Below are positions 49,740 through 57,161 of a stretch of DNA of 64,000 bases, one piece after another. Numbering within the stretch: position 1 is the first letter of the stretch; each line of letters opens with the position of its first letter. Below the pieces are notes generated by a model. The model saw only the letters and a list, made by a program, of their open reading frames with translations, ran no database searches and had not been told where the DNA came from. The stretch is from an uncultured Oscillospiraceae bacterium (GTDB lineage: Bacteria; Bacillota; Clostridia; Oscillospirales; Acutalibacteraceae), in NCBI GenBank assembly GCA_900540295.1, contig UQFM01000001.1, positions 1 through 64,000 on the forward strand, written 5' to 3'. The translations under genes and the position numbers were made by a program.

Positions 49740-49946
49740 TCACAATATTTTTTCGAAATCCACGGTTTGATTTTTCATCGATATTTTCCCGACTTTCCAA
49801 CCGTATGCCGTTAATTCTTTCTTATAAGTTAAAAAGGAATGGTCAATCGGAAATCCGAGAATTTGTTCCATTTTTGCAAAGTTTAACTGTAAGCGGTTTG
49901 TATCCTGTCGGCAGAGATATTCCCACAAGGCTGTATATTTTGACAT
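49740..49946 (-). CDS. Small DUF7662-like protein
   Basis: A 68-aa protein. The sequence SKYTALWEYLCRQDTNRLQLNFAKMEQILGFPIDHSF...YGWKV fits a small domain I associate with DUF7662 (start ...LTEFL...I.L.F.EIE.ILG..LP..A...aGW.V). It is normally found fused to or beside nucleases and other enzymes. The function is unknown. ATG 49946 has GGAG eight bases upstream. It follows the ABC permease by 19 nt and ends the operon. Confidence 0.6.
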   Translation of the reverse strand: MSKYTALWEYLCRQDTNRLQLNFAKMEQILGFPIDHSFLTYKKELTAYGWKVGKISMKNQTVDFEKIL

Positions 49947-49965
49947 CCGCAATACTCCTGTTCTC

Positions 49966-50856
49966 TTAGGTGCGCTTCCATCTGCAAATCAGGACATAGA
50001 CGGCAATGACCGCAACTGCCGCACCGCCGAGAATGCAGTACATGGTACTTGTTTCCACCGCACTGTCGAAGAAATACAGATTGCAGTCTAAACTGTCCCG
50101 AATTCCCTCGATGACCTCTTTTGGAAAACCGCTTTCTGCCATTTCGGCAAATACACCGCGCATGGCGTGATTGCGCAAAAGTGAAGTGCCGTAGGTTCCG
50201 GGCAAAAAGGAAAGCACTTTCTGTAAGCCGTCGCTGAAATTGGAAATCGGCATATAGGCGCCGCAAAGAAAGCCGTATCCTGCGCTGACGATTGTGCCGA
50301 CTGCGGATATTTGCCCCTGCGTCGTCAGAAATACGTTGATAATACTGGAAAGTGCCGTGCCGAACAGTACAAGCAGGAAAACATCTGCAAAAATCAGTAA
50401 AATATCTGTTGCGGAGAGATACCAGCCGACTTTGGCAAGATACAAAAATCCAGCACATGCCGTAATCAGAAAAATGATGAGCGTAGACACGGCTGTGGCG
50501 ATGTAATATCCGAGCGCCAAAACAGAGCGTCTGACGGGTGCAACCGTCAAATCCCGCCGCGCGCCCGATACCTTATCCTGTACCATCAGCATATTGGAGC
50601 AGAAAGCAACCGTTACACAGCAGACTGCCAAAAGCGAAGAAATCAGCTGTCCGCCGACCAGTCCGTTGATTAAATCATCGGAAACCGTAAATCCTTCAGG
50701 CAGAGCGCTGAGAAAACTGCTTCGATAGGTGTTGCCGAGAAATGTTGCGTACAGCACCAACAAAATCAGCGGTGTAATCAGTGCCGAGAAAAACAGTCCC
50801 TTATCTTTGAAAAACAGTTTTATGTTGCGTTCAATTAATGCGTGCAGTGTTTTCAT
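49966..50856 (-). CDS. ABC-2 type transporter permease
   Basis: A 296-aa membrane protein with six predicted spans. The first is FFSALITPLILLVLYATFLG, the last MYCILGGAAVAVIAVYVLIC. The large outside loop after span 1 and the conserved ...GAYMPISNFSDGLQKVLSFLPGTY segment are typical of DrrB/NodJ-type ABC-2 permeases for drugs or glycolipids. Its start overlaps the ATPase stop (ATGA), so the two are translationally coupled. Confidence 0.92.
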   Translation of the reverse strand: MKTLHALIERNIKLFFKDKGLFFSALITPLILLVLYATFLGNTYRSSFLSALPEGFTVSDDLINGLVGGQLISSLLAVCCVTVAFCSNMLMVQDKVSGARRDLTVAPVRRSVLALGYYIATAVSTLIIFLITACAGFLYLAKVGWYLSATDILLIFADVFLLVLFGTALSSIINVFLTTQGQISAVGTIVSAGYGFLCGAYMPISNFSDGLQKVLSFLPGTYGTSLLRNHAMRGVFAEMAESGFPKEVIEGIRDSLDCNLYFFDSAVETSTMYCILGGAAVAVIAVYVLICRWKRT

Positions 50857-51767
50857 ACCTGTTCACCCCCGACTAAGTGTTTGCCCGTTACGGCAAGAAA
50901 AACGTCGTCCATTTTGCCTTTTACAATTTCATAATCCGTAAACAGGTCGGGGTGTACTGTAATTAACTGCGTCGCCGCCTGTGTGTTCGAAATGGCTAAA
51001 CGGTACGCACTGTGAAGCGTTTCATACGGAATACCGAGAGACTGCACCTGCGCCTCATCTGCACCGTATAGGGTGATGAAATCGCCTGTGTAGGTATTTT
51101 TCAGTTGTAACGGCGTACCCTCTGCGGCGATTTTACCGCTGTCTAAGATAATGACATAATCTGCATCTGCCGCTTCTTCCATATAATGTGTTGTCAGAAA
51201 TACGGTCATCTTTTTTTCTCTGCGGAGCTGTGAAACCACATCCCAAAGCAGTTTGCGCGTTTGCGGGTCAAGCCCTGTGGTGGGTTCGTCCAATATCAGA
51301 ATTTTCGGACTGTGCAACAGCGCACGTGCAATGTCGATTCTGCGGCGCTGACCGCCCGAAAGCTTCCCGACGGTTCGCTTTAACAGGTCGCTGAAATCCA
51401 GTAAATCCGCCAATTCCTGTAAGCGGGCTTCAAACGCTTTGCCGGTGATACCGTACAGCGCGGCACGGCTTTTCAGATTGTCGCGTACGTTTAAAGCTTT
51501 ATCCAGCACAGAATTCTGGAATACAACGCCTAAATTTTGCTTTACGGCGTCTATGTTGCGGTCTAAATCCGCACCGTCAATCCGAACCGTACCGCCGTCC
51601 TTGGCAAGCTGTCCGCACAGAATCGAAATGGTTGTACTTTTTCCCGCACCGTTAATCCCGAGAAAGGCAAACAGCTCGCCCTCTTTGACGCGGAAACTCA
51701 AATCCTGCACGGCTTTGATTTCCCCGAAGCTTTTAGATAGATGCTGAATTTCAATTATATTTTTCAT
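50853..51767 (-). CDS. ABC transporter ATP-binding protein (DrrA-like)
   Basis: A 304-aa ATPase. Walker A GINGAGKST, signature LSGGQRRRIDIARAL, Walker B LILDEPTTGLDP, H-loop TTHYMEEA. A C-terminal DrrA-type extension of about 80 residues follows. The start is ATG 51767 with GGAG at eight bases. The longer in-frame reading overlaps the divergent promoter and phosphatase gene. It pairs with the downstream ABC-2 permease as an exporter; substrate unknown. Confidence 0.94.
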   Translation of the reverse strand: MKNIIEIQHLSKSFGEIKAVQDLSFRVKEGELFAFLGINGAGKSTTISILCGQLAKDGGTVRIDGADLDRNIDAVKQNLGVVFQNSVLDKALNVRDNLKSRAALYGITGKAFEARLQELADLLDFSDLLKRTVGKLSGGQRRRIDIARALLHSPKILILDEPTTGLDPQTRKLLWDVVSQLRREKKMTVFLTTHYMEEAADADYVIILDSGKIAAEGTPLQLKNTYTGDFITLYGADEAQVQSLGIPYETLHSAYRLAISNTQAATQLITVHPDLFTDYEIVKGKMDDVFLAVTGKHLVGGEQV

Positions 51768-51800
51768 ACGCAACACTCCAAAGTGTTTTATTCTGTTTTT

Positions 51801-51829
51801 ATAATACAATACTATATATAAATTCGCAA
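51801..51829 (-). promoter_or_regulatory. Promoter of the ABC exporter operon
   Basis: Minus strand TTGCGA (51824-51829), 17 nt, TATTAT (51801-51806). Confidence 0.7.
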
Positions 51830-51837
51830 TAAATAAA

Positions 51838-51866
51838 TTGCAGGAATCTGTTTTTCGTAGTAAAAT
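51838..51866 (+). promoter_or_regulatory. Promoter of the LMW phosphatase gene
   Basis: TTGCAG (51838-51843), 17 nt, TAAAAT (51861-51866). Back-to-back with the ABC operon promoter, 8 bp apart. Confidence 0.65.
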
Positions 51867-51896
51867 AAAACAAATACAGTATGTTGGAGTAAAATT

Positions 51897-52349
51897 ATGA
51901 AGATTCTTTTCGTCTGTCACGGCAATATCTGCCGTTCACCGATGGCAGAGTTTATTTTTAAAGATTTGGTACGGGCAAACGGTGTTTCGGAGCACTTTTT
52001 TATCGCATCCGCCGCCACGAGTACGGAAGAAATCGGGCACGGGGTATATCCGCCCGCCAAAGCGGAGCTTGCGAAGCACGGCATTTCCTGCAAGGGAAAG
52101 CAGGCGGTACAGCTGCAAAAATCAGATTATGAAAAATACGACTTGTTTGTGGGCATGGACAATGCCAATGTCCGCAATATGCATCGTATATTCGGCGGTG
52201 ACCCTGACGGCAAGGTGTGCCGACTGATGGATTTTACGAACAGAAAAGGCGAGGTCGCCGACCCGTGGTATACGCGCGCGTTTGATACCGCCTACCGCGA
52301 TATTTATGACGGCTGTTGTGCGTTGCTGACCGAATTGGAAGGGGAGTAA
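51897..52349 (+). CDS. Low-molecular-weight protein-tyrosine phosphatase
   Basis: A 150-aa phosphatase. The P-loop CHGNICRS (C7-x5-R13) begins at the N-terminus, and the general-acid Asp is in VADPWYTRAFDTAYRDI. It dephosphorylates protein tyrosine or arginine residues, often with a role in exopolysaccharide control. No tyrosine kinase is nearby. SD GGAG seven bases before ATG. Confidence 0.95.
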   Translation: MKILFVCHGNICRSPMAEFIFKDLVRANGVSEHFFIASAATSTEEIGHGVYPPAKAELAKHGISCKGKQAVQLQKSDYEKYDLFVGMDNANVRNMHRIFGGDPDGKVCRLMDFTNRKGEVADPWYTRAFDTAYRDIYDGCCALLTELEGE

Positions 52350-52382
52350 GCACGCGCAGGCGCGTGTCATGGATCAATACAG

Positions 52383-52432
52383 TACCCCCGCACCTGCTTA
52401 TGTGGGTGCGGGGGCTTTGCCTCAGAATGACA
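52383..52432 (+). other. GC-rich hairpin and partial D repeat
   Basis: CCCCCGCACC (52385-52394) / GGTGCGGGGG (52404-52413) is a 10-bp stem that may end the phosphatase transcript, though the tail (GCTTTGCC) is weak. A truncated D copy (CTCAGAATGACA) follows at 52421. Confidence 0.55.
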
Positions 52433-52483
52433 ATTCTGTGCGAGAATGCCTATGCGTTGCGTCCCGATTCACTTACAAAATCC

Positions 52484-52517
52484 AAAAGCCCCGTACTGTG
52501 CCGTACAGGGCTTTTTT
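52484..52517. terminator. Bidirectional terminator between phosphatase gene and nadE
   Basis: AAAAGCCC-GTAC / GTAC-GGGCTTTTTT with T or A tracts on both sides. Confidence 0.85.
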
Positions 52518-52530
52518 CTGTATAGTTGCT

Positions 52531-54450
52531 TTAAAACGCCAGCCAAATTTCCATATCCGCATCGGACGGCATCCGCCAGTCGCCGCGCGGAGAAAGGCTG
52601 ACCGAACCGACCTTCGGGCCGTCGGGCAGGCAGGAACGCTTGAACTGATTATTAAAAAACCGCTTGATAAACAGCCGAAGCCAACGCTTTAACTGTTCTT
52701 CGGTGTAAACACCCGAAAACGCACGGCTGGCCATAAACAGCATTTTTTCGGGACGTGTGCCGAACCGCAGGAAATGATACAAATAAAAATCGTGCACCTC
52801 GTACGGTCCAAGCGTATCTTCCGTTTTTTGCTGAATTTTGCCGTTTTCATCGGGGGGGAGCAGTTCGGGGCTGACGGGTGTATCCAGCACGTCATATAAA
52901 ATATCGGCAATCTCTTTCGGCAAATGCTCCGCCTCGTTCTCGACCAAATGGCGCACAAGCGTTTTCGGTACGCCCGCATTTACGCCGTACATACTCATAT
53001 GGTCGGCGTTGTAGGTGCACCAGCCGAGCGCCAATTCGCTGAGATCGCCCGTGCCGACCAAAATCCCGCCGTAGCGGTTGGCAAGGTCCATCAGAATTTG
53101 CGTGCGCTCCCGCGCCTGTGTGTTTTCATAGGTAATATCGTGGATCTGCGGGTCGTGCCCGATGTCTTTCATGTGCTGCATTGCCGCGTCACGAATCGGG
53201 ATTTCCAAAAACTGCGCACCGAAAGCTTTTATCAGTGCCACCGCGTTATGATAGGTACGGTCAGTTGTGCCGAAGCCCGGCATCGTCACGCAAAGAATGT
53301 TCTCGGCGGGCAGATGCAAAATTTCCAGGGCGCGGACAGAGACCAACAGCGCAAGCGTTGAATCCAATCCGCCCGAAATGCCGATAACCGCTTTTTGAAG
53401 CCCTGTATGCGAAAGCCGTTTCGCAAGACCGTGGCTTTGAATCGCGAGAATTTCACGGCAGCGTTCGTCCTTTTCCGCTGTATTCGACGGCACGAACGGA
53501 TGCGGGTCAAAGGTGCGAGTGACATCCGCGAAGTCGCTTGCAAAAGATACCTCAGTTTCTTCCCAATTCACGGATATATAGGACGGCTCCCTTTTCGCAT
53601 CAAAAAATGACCCGTTCCGAATCCGTTCCGCATTCAATTTATCTATATCAATGTCTGCCGTACAGCGACTGCCGTCAAATGCGAACCGTTCGCCCTCGGC
53701 TAAAATCGCGCCGTTTTCCGCAATAGTGCATGCGCCCGAAAATACCAAATCCGTAGAGGATTCCCCGACGCCCGCCGAAGCATACACATACGCGCAGAAA
53801 CATTTGGCACTTTGTGCGGCAATAATGCTTTTGCGGTAATCATTTTTCGTAACCGCCTCGTTGCTTGCGGAAAGATTCACAATGATATTCGCACCCGAAA
53901 GCGCAAGCTCCGTACTCGGCGGATTCGGTACCCACAAATCTTCGCAGATTTCCACACCGAGTATAATATCGTCTGAAAAGCGGAACAGGGAGTTGATGCT
54001 GCAATTTACAAATTGATTTGCAAATCGAATATCTTCACCGTGTAAATCTTTCCCGCTCGCAAACCAACGCTTTTCGTAATATTCCCCGTAATTCGGAATA
54101 TACGTTTTCGGCACAAATCCTAAAATCTCGCCGCGGAACAGCACCGCCGCGCAGTTGTACAGCCGATTGTCTGCACGCACAGGGAGTCCGATGCAAATCA
54201 CCATATCCGCATTTTCGGTTCTTTTGCAAATTGTTTCAAGGGCGTGCATACACGCATCCGTCAGGGCTTTTTGCAAAAACAAATCGCCGCAGGTGTAGCC
54301 TGAAAGATACAATTCGGGAAAGGTTAAAATCTTTACTTTATCTTTTTTGGCAAGCTCGATTTCCGCGAGTGCATTTTCTAAATTCTTTTGCACGCCGCCC
54401 ACGCCAACCCGCGGGGACGCGGCGCGTACTTTTATAAATCCGCTGTTCAT
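52531..54450 (-). CDS. nadE: Glutamine-hydrolysing NAD+ synthetase
   Basis: A 639-aa two-domain enzyme. The N-terminal nitrilase-type glutaminase has Glu in [14 protein letters not shown], Lys in [19 protein letters not shown] and Cys in [11 protein letters not shown]. The C-terminal NAD synthetase domain (from about residue 330) has P-loop [12 protein letters not shown], and [32 protein letters not shown]. It converts deamido-NAD to NAD+ with glutamine as the nitrogen source. Complete; SD GAGGG. Monocistronic. Confidence 0.97.
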   Translation of the reverse strand: MNSGFIKVRAASPRVGVGGVQKNLENALAEIELAKKDKVKILTFPELYLSGYTCGDLFLQKALTDACMHALETICKRTENADMVICIGLPVRADNRLYNCAAVLFRGEILGFVPKTYIPNYGEYYEKRWFASGKDLHGEDIRFANQFVNCSINSLFRFSDDIILGVEICEDLWVPNPPSTELALSGANIIVNLSASNEAVTKNDYRKSIIAAQSAKCFCAYVYASAGVGESSTDLVFSGACTIAENGAILAEGERFAFDGSRCTADIDIDKLNAERIRNGSFFDAKREPSYISVNWEETEVSFASDFADVTRTFDPHPFVPSNTAEKDERCREILAIQSHGLAKRLSHTGLQKAVIGISGGLDSTLALLVSVRALEILHLPAENILCVTMPGFGTTDRTYHNAVALIKAFGAQFLEIPIRDAAMQHMKDIGHDPQIHDITYENTQARERTQILMDLANRYGGILVGTGDLSELALGWCTYNADHMSMYGVNAGVPKTLVRHLVENEAEHLPKEIADILYDVLDTPVSPELLPPDENGKIQQKTEDTLGPYEVHDFYLYHFLRFGTRPEKMLFMASRAFSGVYTEEQLKRWLRLFIKRFFNNQFKRSCLPDGPKVGSVSLSPRGDWRMPSDADMEIWLAF

Positions 54451-54545
54451 CGGGAACCCTCACAGTCCGAAAAATTTTACAATACTTCTGTAATTATATA
54501 GGAAAAACACAATTTTCGCAAGCATTTCCCTATTGACAAGCGTGA

Positions 54546-54551
54546 TATAAT
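54546..54551 (+). promoter_or_regulatory. Extended -10 promoter of the aminotransferase gene
   Basis: TGATATAAT gives a TGN-extended perfect -10 at 54546-54551. A TTGACA seven bases upstream is too close to serve it as a -35. Confidence 0.5.
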
Positions 54552-54579
54552 AGGAAAAAATGCTTTTTAGGTGATATAT

Positions 54580-55797
54580 ATGCGCGAATTTCAAAAATCC
54601 CACAAGCTCGACTATGTTTGCTACGACATCCGCGGTCCTGTTTTGGACGAAGCGGACCGTATGGTGCAAAACGGTGTGCAAATCTTAAAGCTGAACATCG
54701 GCAATCCCGCACCGTTTCATTTTACCGCGCCCGATGAAATTATACAGGATATGCAGTTTAACCTGCGCGATGCGGAAGGCTATTCCGATTCCAAAGGCAT
54801 TTTTTCCGCGCGCAAGGCGATTATGCAGTATTGCCAGCTGAAAAATATTGAAGGCGTCGGTATCAACGATATTTATACGGGCAACGGCGTCAGCGAAATG
54901 ATTACCATGTCTATGCAGGGGCTTCTGGACAATGGCGACGAAGTACTGGTTCCCGCACCCGATTATCCGCTGTGGACAGCGTCCGTGACGCTTGCGGGCG
55001 GCAATGCCGTGCATTATATGTGTGATGAGCAGAACGAATGGAATCCCGACATTGCGGATATCCGCAAGAAAATTACCGATAAAACAAAGGGCATTGTCAT
55101 CATCAACCCGAACAATCCGACAGGCGCACTGTATTCCAAAGAAATTTTGGAAGAGATTGTCAAGGTAGCGCGTGAATATGAGCTGATTATTTTCGCAGAT
55201 GAAATTTATGACCGTTTGGTGATGGACGGCTTACAGCACATTTCCATAGCGGCGCTTGCGCCCGATGTGCCGTGCGTGACCTTTAACGGACTGTCGAAAT
55301 CACACCGTGTGGCGGGCTTCCGTTGCGGCTGGATGACAATCAGCGGCGATAAGAAGAAAATTAAGGGTTATATTGAGGGTTTAAACCTGCTTTCCTCTAT
55401 GCGCCTTTGCTCCAACGTACCCGCACAGCAGATTATTCAGACCGCGCTCGGCGGCGTGCAGAGTGTGGATAAGCTTTTACAGCCCGGCGGGCGGATTTAC
55501 GAACAGCGCGAATGCATTTACAATGCGTTATCCGCAATCGACGGCGTCAGCGTGATGAAGCCGAAAGCCGCATTTTACATTTTCCCGAAATTTGACCGAA
55601 AAAAATTCAATATCAAAGATGACGAGCAGTTTGTATTGGATTTTCTGCGGCAGAAAAAGATTTTGGTGGTGCAGGGGACGGCGTTCCATTACCCGACGCC
55701 CGACCACATCCGCATAGTGTATCTGCCGAATACCAAAAAGCTTACAGAAGCAACCGATGCGTTGGCGGATTTCCTGAAAGATTACAGCCAAGCATAA
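54580..55797 (+). CDS. AlaA-like alanine aminotransferase (PLP, class I)
   Basis: A 405-aa fold-type I aminotransferase. The opening SHKLDYVCYDIRGPVLDEADRM and KLNIGNPAPFHFTAPDEI closely follow the AlaA group. NPNNPTGALY, DEIYDRLVMDG and Schiff-base Lys in NGLSKSHRVAGFRCGW are present. Predicted to transfer amino groups between alanine/glutamate and pyruvate/2-oxoglutarate. ATG 54580 has AGGTGAT upstream. Monocistronic. Confidence 0.92.
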   Translation: MREFQKSHKLDYVCYDIRGPVLDEADRMVQNGVQILKLNIGNPAPFHFTAPDEIIQDMQFNLRDAEGYSDSKGIFSARKAIMQYCQLKNIEGVGINDIYTGNGVSEMITMSMQGLLDNGDEVLVPAPDYPLWTASVTLAGGNAVHYMCDEQNEWNPDIADIRKKITDKTKGIVIINPNNPTGALYSKEILEEIVKVAREYELIIFADEIYDRLVMDGLQHISIAALAPDVPCVTFNGLSKSHRVAGFRCGWMTISGDKKKIKGYIEGLNLLSSMRLCSNVPAQQIIQTALGGVQSVDKLLQPGGRIYEQRECIYNALSAIDGVSVMKPKAAFYIFPKFDRKKFNIKDDEQFVLDFLRQKKILVVQGTAFHYPTPDHIRIVYLPNTKKLTEATDALADFLKDYSQA

Positions 55798-55804
55798 AAA
55801 AGCA

Positions 55805-55838
55805 GTCTGTCGGAGAGAACTCTCCGACAGACCTTTTG
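55805..55838. terminator. Bidirectional terminator between aminotransferase and SASP genes
   Basis: Perfect stem GTCTGTCGGAGA / TCTCCGACAGAC with GAAC loop; CTTTT follows on plus and TGCTTTTTT on minus. Confidence 0.9.
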
Positions 55839-55863
55839 TCCGAAAAAATTTTTCTGAACGAAG

Positions 55864-56058
55864 TTATTTCAAGCCGTCTTCATAAGACTTGATCATCTTT
55901 TTAACCATCTGACCGCCGACGGAACCTGCCTGCTTAGAGGTAAGGTCGCCGTTGTAGCCCTGCTTCAGGTTTACGCCCACTTCAGAAGCAGCTTCCATCT
56001 TGAACTTGTCAAGAGCCGCACGAGCCTCGGGAACAACTGTTTTGTTTCTGCTAGCCAC
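55864..56058 (-). CDS. Alpha/beta-type small acid-soluble spore protein
   Basis: A 64-aa SASP that coats and protects spore DNA. It has ALDKFKMEAASEVGV, containing the GPR protease cleavage context (xEAASEVG), and the second conserved block GGQMVKKMIKSYE. The start is GTG 56058 (VASRNK), with AAGGAG upstream. The leader has a possible sigma-G-like AATACTA element, but spacing is not convincing. Strong evidence that the organism sporulates. Confidence 0.97.
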   Translation of the reverse strand: MASRNKTVVPEARAALDKFKMEAASEVGVNLKQGYNGDLTSKQAGSVGGQMVKKMIKSYEDGLK

Positions 56059-56177
56059 TGTAAACACTCCTTTGCTTTGTATTTGCGTTTGCAATAGTAT
56101 TTTGAACTTTCTTCCCGAAGATATGAAAGAAAAAAAATTCTAATATTGTTAAAATTTTGAAATAAGAGGGGATACCT

Positions 56178-56558
56178 ATGTTAGAAGGTACTTTTGTTAC
56201 GATTACAGGCTTTAAAAATTATTATGACCGCTATCCGTTTTCAATCGGTACATCTTTCCTGTGTCAAAAAGAGCCGGAAAATGTTTATGACACGGAAGCA
56301 ATTTGCGTTTGGGGTGGTAACGGCTGTAAGGTAGGGTATATTGCAAACAGCACAAACACAAAAGCAAACGGCACAATGTCTGCCGCACGAATATATGACC
56401 GCGTCGGGGAATACTTTTTGATTGAAGCGTGTTTCTCAACAAATACAAAAATCATTTGCAAAATTACAAATTTCAATGTGCAGGATGTGCAATTGATTGA
56501 AAGCTTTTCGCGTGACGAATCGGATATTTCTGATTTTGAGGATGATGAACTCCAATGA
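56178..56558 (+). CDS. HIRAN-domain protein
   Basis: A 126-aa protein. The pattern of L-x-x-EPENVYDTEAICVW...CKVGYIANST followed by beta-strands (YFLIEACFSTNTKIICKIT) and an acidic tail (DESDISDFEDDEL) matches a stand-alone HIRAN domain. That fold recognises DNA ends or damaged DNA in larger proteins. No partner enzyme is adjacent. SD AGAGGGG. Confidence 0.8.
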   Translation: MLEGTFVTITGFKNYYDRYPFSIGTSFLCQKEPENVYDTEAICVWGGNGCKVGYIANSTNTKANGTMSAARIYDRVGEYFLIEACFSTNTKIICKITNFNVQDVQLIESFSRDESDISDFEDDELQ

Positions 56559-56590
56559 ATTGACGGAATTGTATAAAGTGTTTTAGGCAT

Positions 56591-56639
56591 AACCCTCTTT
56601 ACTTTATCATATCTATGTATTGATAAGGTAAGGAGGGTT
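56591..56639 (+). promoter_or_regulatory. Long hairpin sequestering the spoIIID Shine-Dalgarno
   Basis: Arms AACCCTCTTTACTTTATCA (56591-56609) and TGATAAGGTAAGGAGGGTT (56621-56639) pair over all 19 positions in RNA, with two U-G wobbles, around an 11-nt loop. The 3' arm contains the SD AAGGAGGG, and the TTG start is at 56645. Translation would require the stem to open, or a shorter transcript. Confidence 0.8.
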
Positions 56640-56644
56640 CGACA

Positions 56645-56902
56645 TTGAAAGACTGTGTAGAAGACCGCGCCGTAGAGCTGGGTGAATATATTGTCAAAAA
56701 TCAGGCGACAGTGCGTGCCGCCGCAAAGGTTTTCGGCATCAGCAAAAGCACCGTACATATGGATGTTGCCAAGCGTTTGGAAAAAATCAGTCCGGGGCTG
56801 TATAACGAGGTGCGCGAGGTACTCGACGTCAATAAAGCCCAGCGTCATATCCGCGGCGGACTTGCCACGCGTGAAAAATATAAGATAGGCACTGAGGAAT
56901 AA
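56645..56902 (+). CDS. spoIIID: Sporulation transcriptional regulator SpoIIID
   Basis: An 85-aa HTH protein. RAVELGEYIVKNQATVRAAAKVFGISKSTVHMDVAKRL is the characteristic DNA-binding region, followed by the basic C-terminus RHIRGGLATREKYK. SpoIIID acts with sigma-E in the mother cell. The start is TTG 56645 with SD AAGGAGGG buried in a 19-bp hairpin. No sigma-E box could be assigned with confidence. Confidence 0.96.
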   Translation: MKDCVEDRAVELGEYIVKNQATVRAAAKVFGISKSTVHMDVAKRLEKISPGLYNEVREVLDVNKAQRHIRGGLATREKYKIGTEE

Positions 56903-56925
56903 TCGCAGACACGCTGATATAGTAC

Positions 56926-56972
56926 GCTCCCTCTGTGAGGGAGCTGTCATACCGTAGGTATGACTGAGGGAG
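56926..56972. repeat. GCTCCCTC-type double-hairpin intergenic repeat
   Basis: GCTCCCTC-tgt-GAGGGAGC followed by GTCATACC-gta-GGTATGAC and GAGGGAG. Two perfect 8-bp hairpins in tandem, with a third arm that can compete for the first. I recognise this as a repeat type common between genes in Clostridia; one copy is seen here. Confidence 0.8.
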
Positions 56973-57030
56973 TAAGAAAACGTGTACCCACGGGGTAAAC
57001 GTGCAAATCCGCACAAACAGCTATCTTATA

Positions 57031-57063
57031 AAAACGCGGTTTTCGTGACCGCGTTCTTTTTTA
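57031..57063 (+). terminator. Terminator after spoIIID
   Basis: AACGCGGT / ACCGCGTT with TTTCGTG loop, then CTTTTTTAT. Confidence 0.88.
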
Positions 57064-57095
57064 TACTGAAAAATCGAAAAAAATTGAAATAAGCC

Positions 57096-57124
57096 TTGTA
57101 TTTAGCGGGTATTTTAGATATAAT
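57096..57124 (+). promoter_or_regulatory. Promoter of ileS
   Basis: TTGTAT (57096-57101), 17 nt, perfect TATAAT (57119-57124). The leader is only about 30 nt, with no T-box. Confidence 0.75.
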
Positions 57125-57161
57125 TATCTATATTATGCGCACTGAAAGGTGGAGGCAATTC

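Noticed and set aside
57031..57161. T-box search upstream of ileS
   Set aside because: The leader is about 30 nt after the -10 and has no TGGNACC-type sequence.
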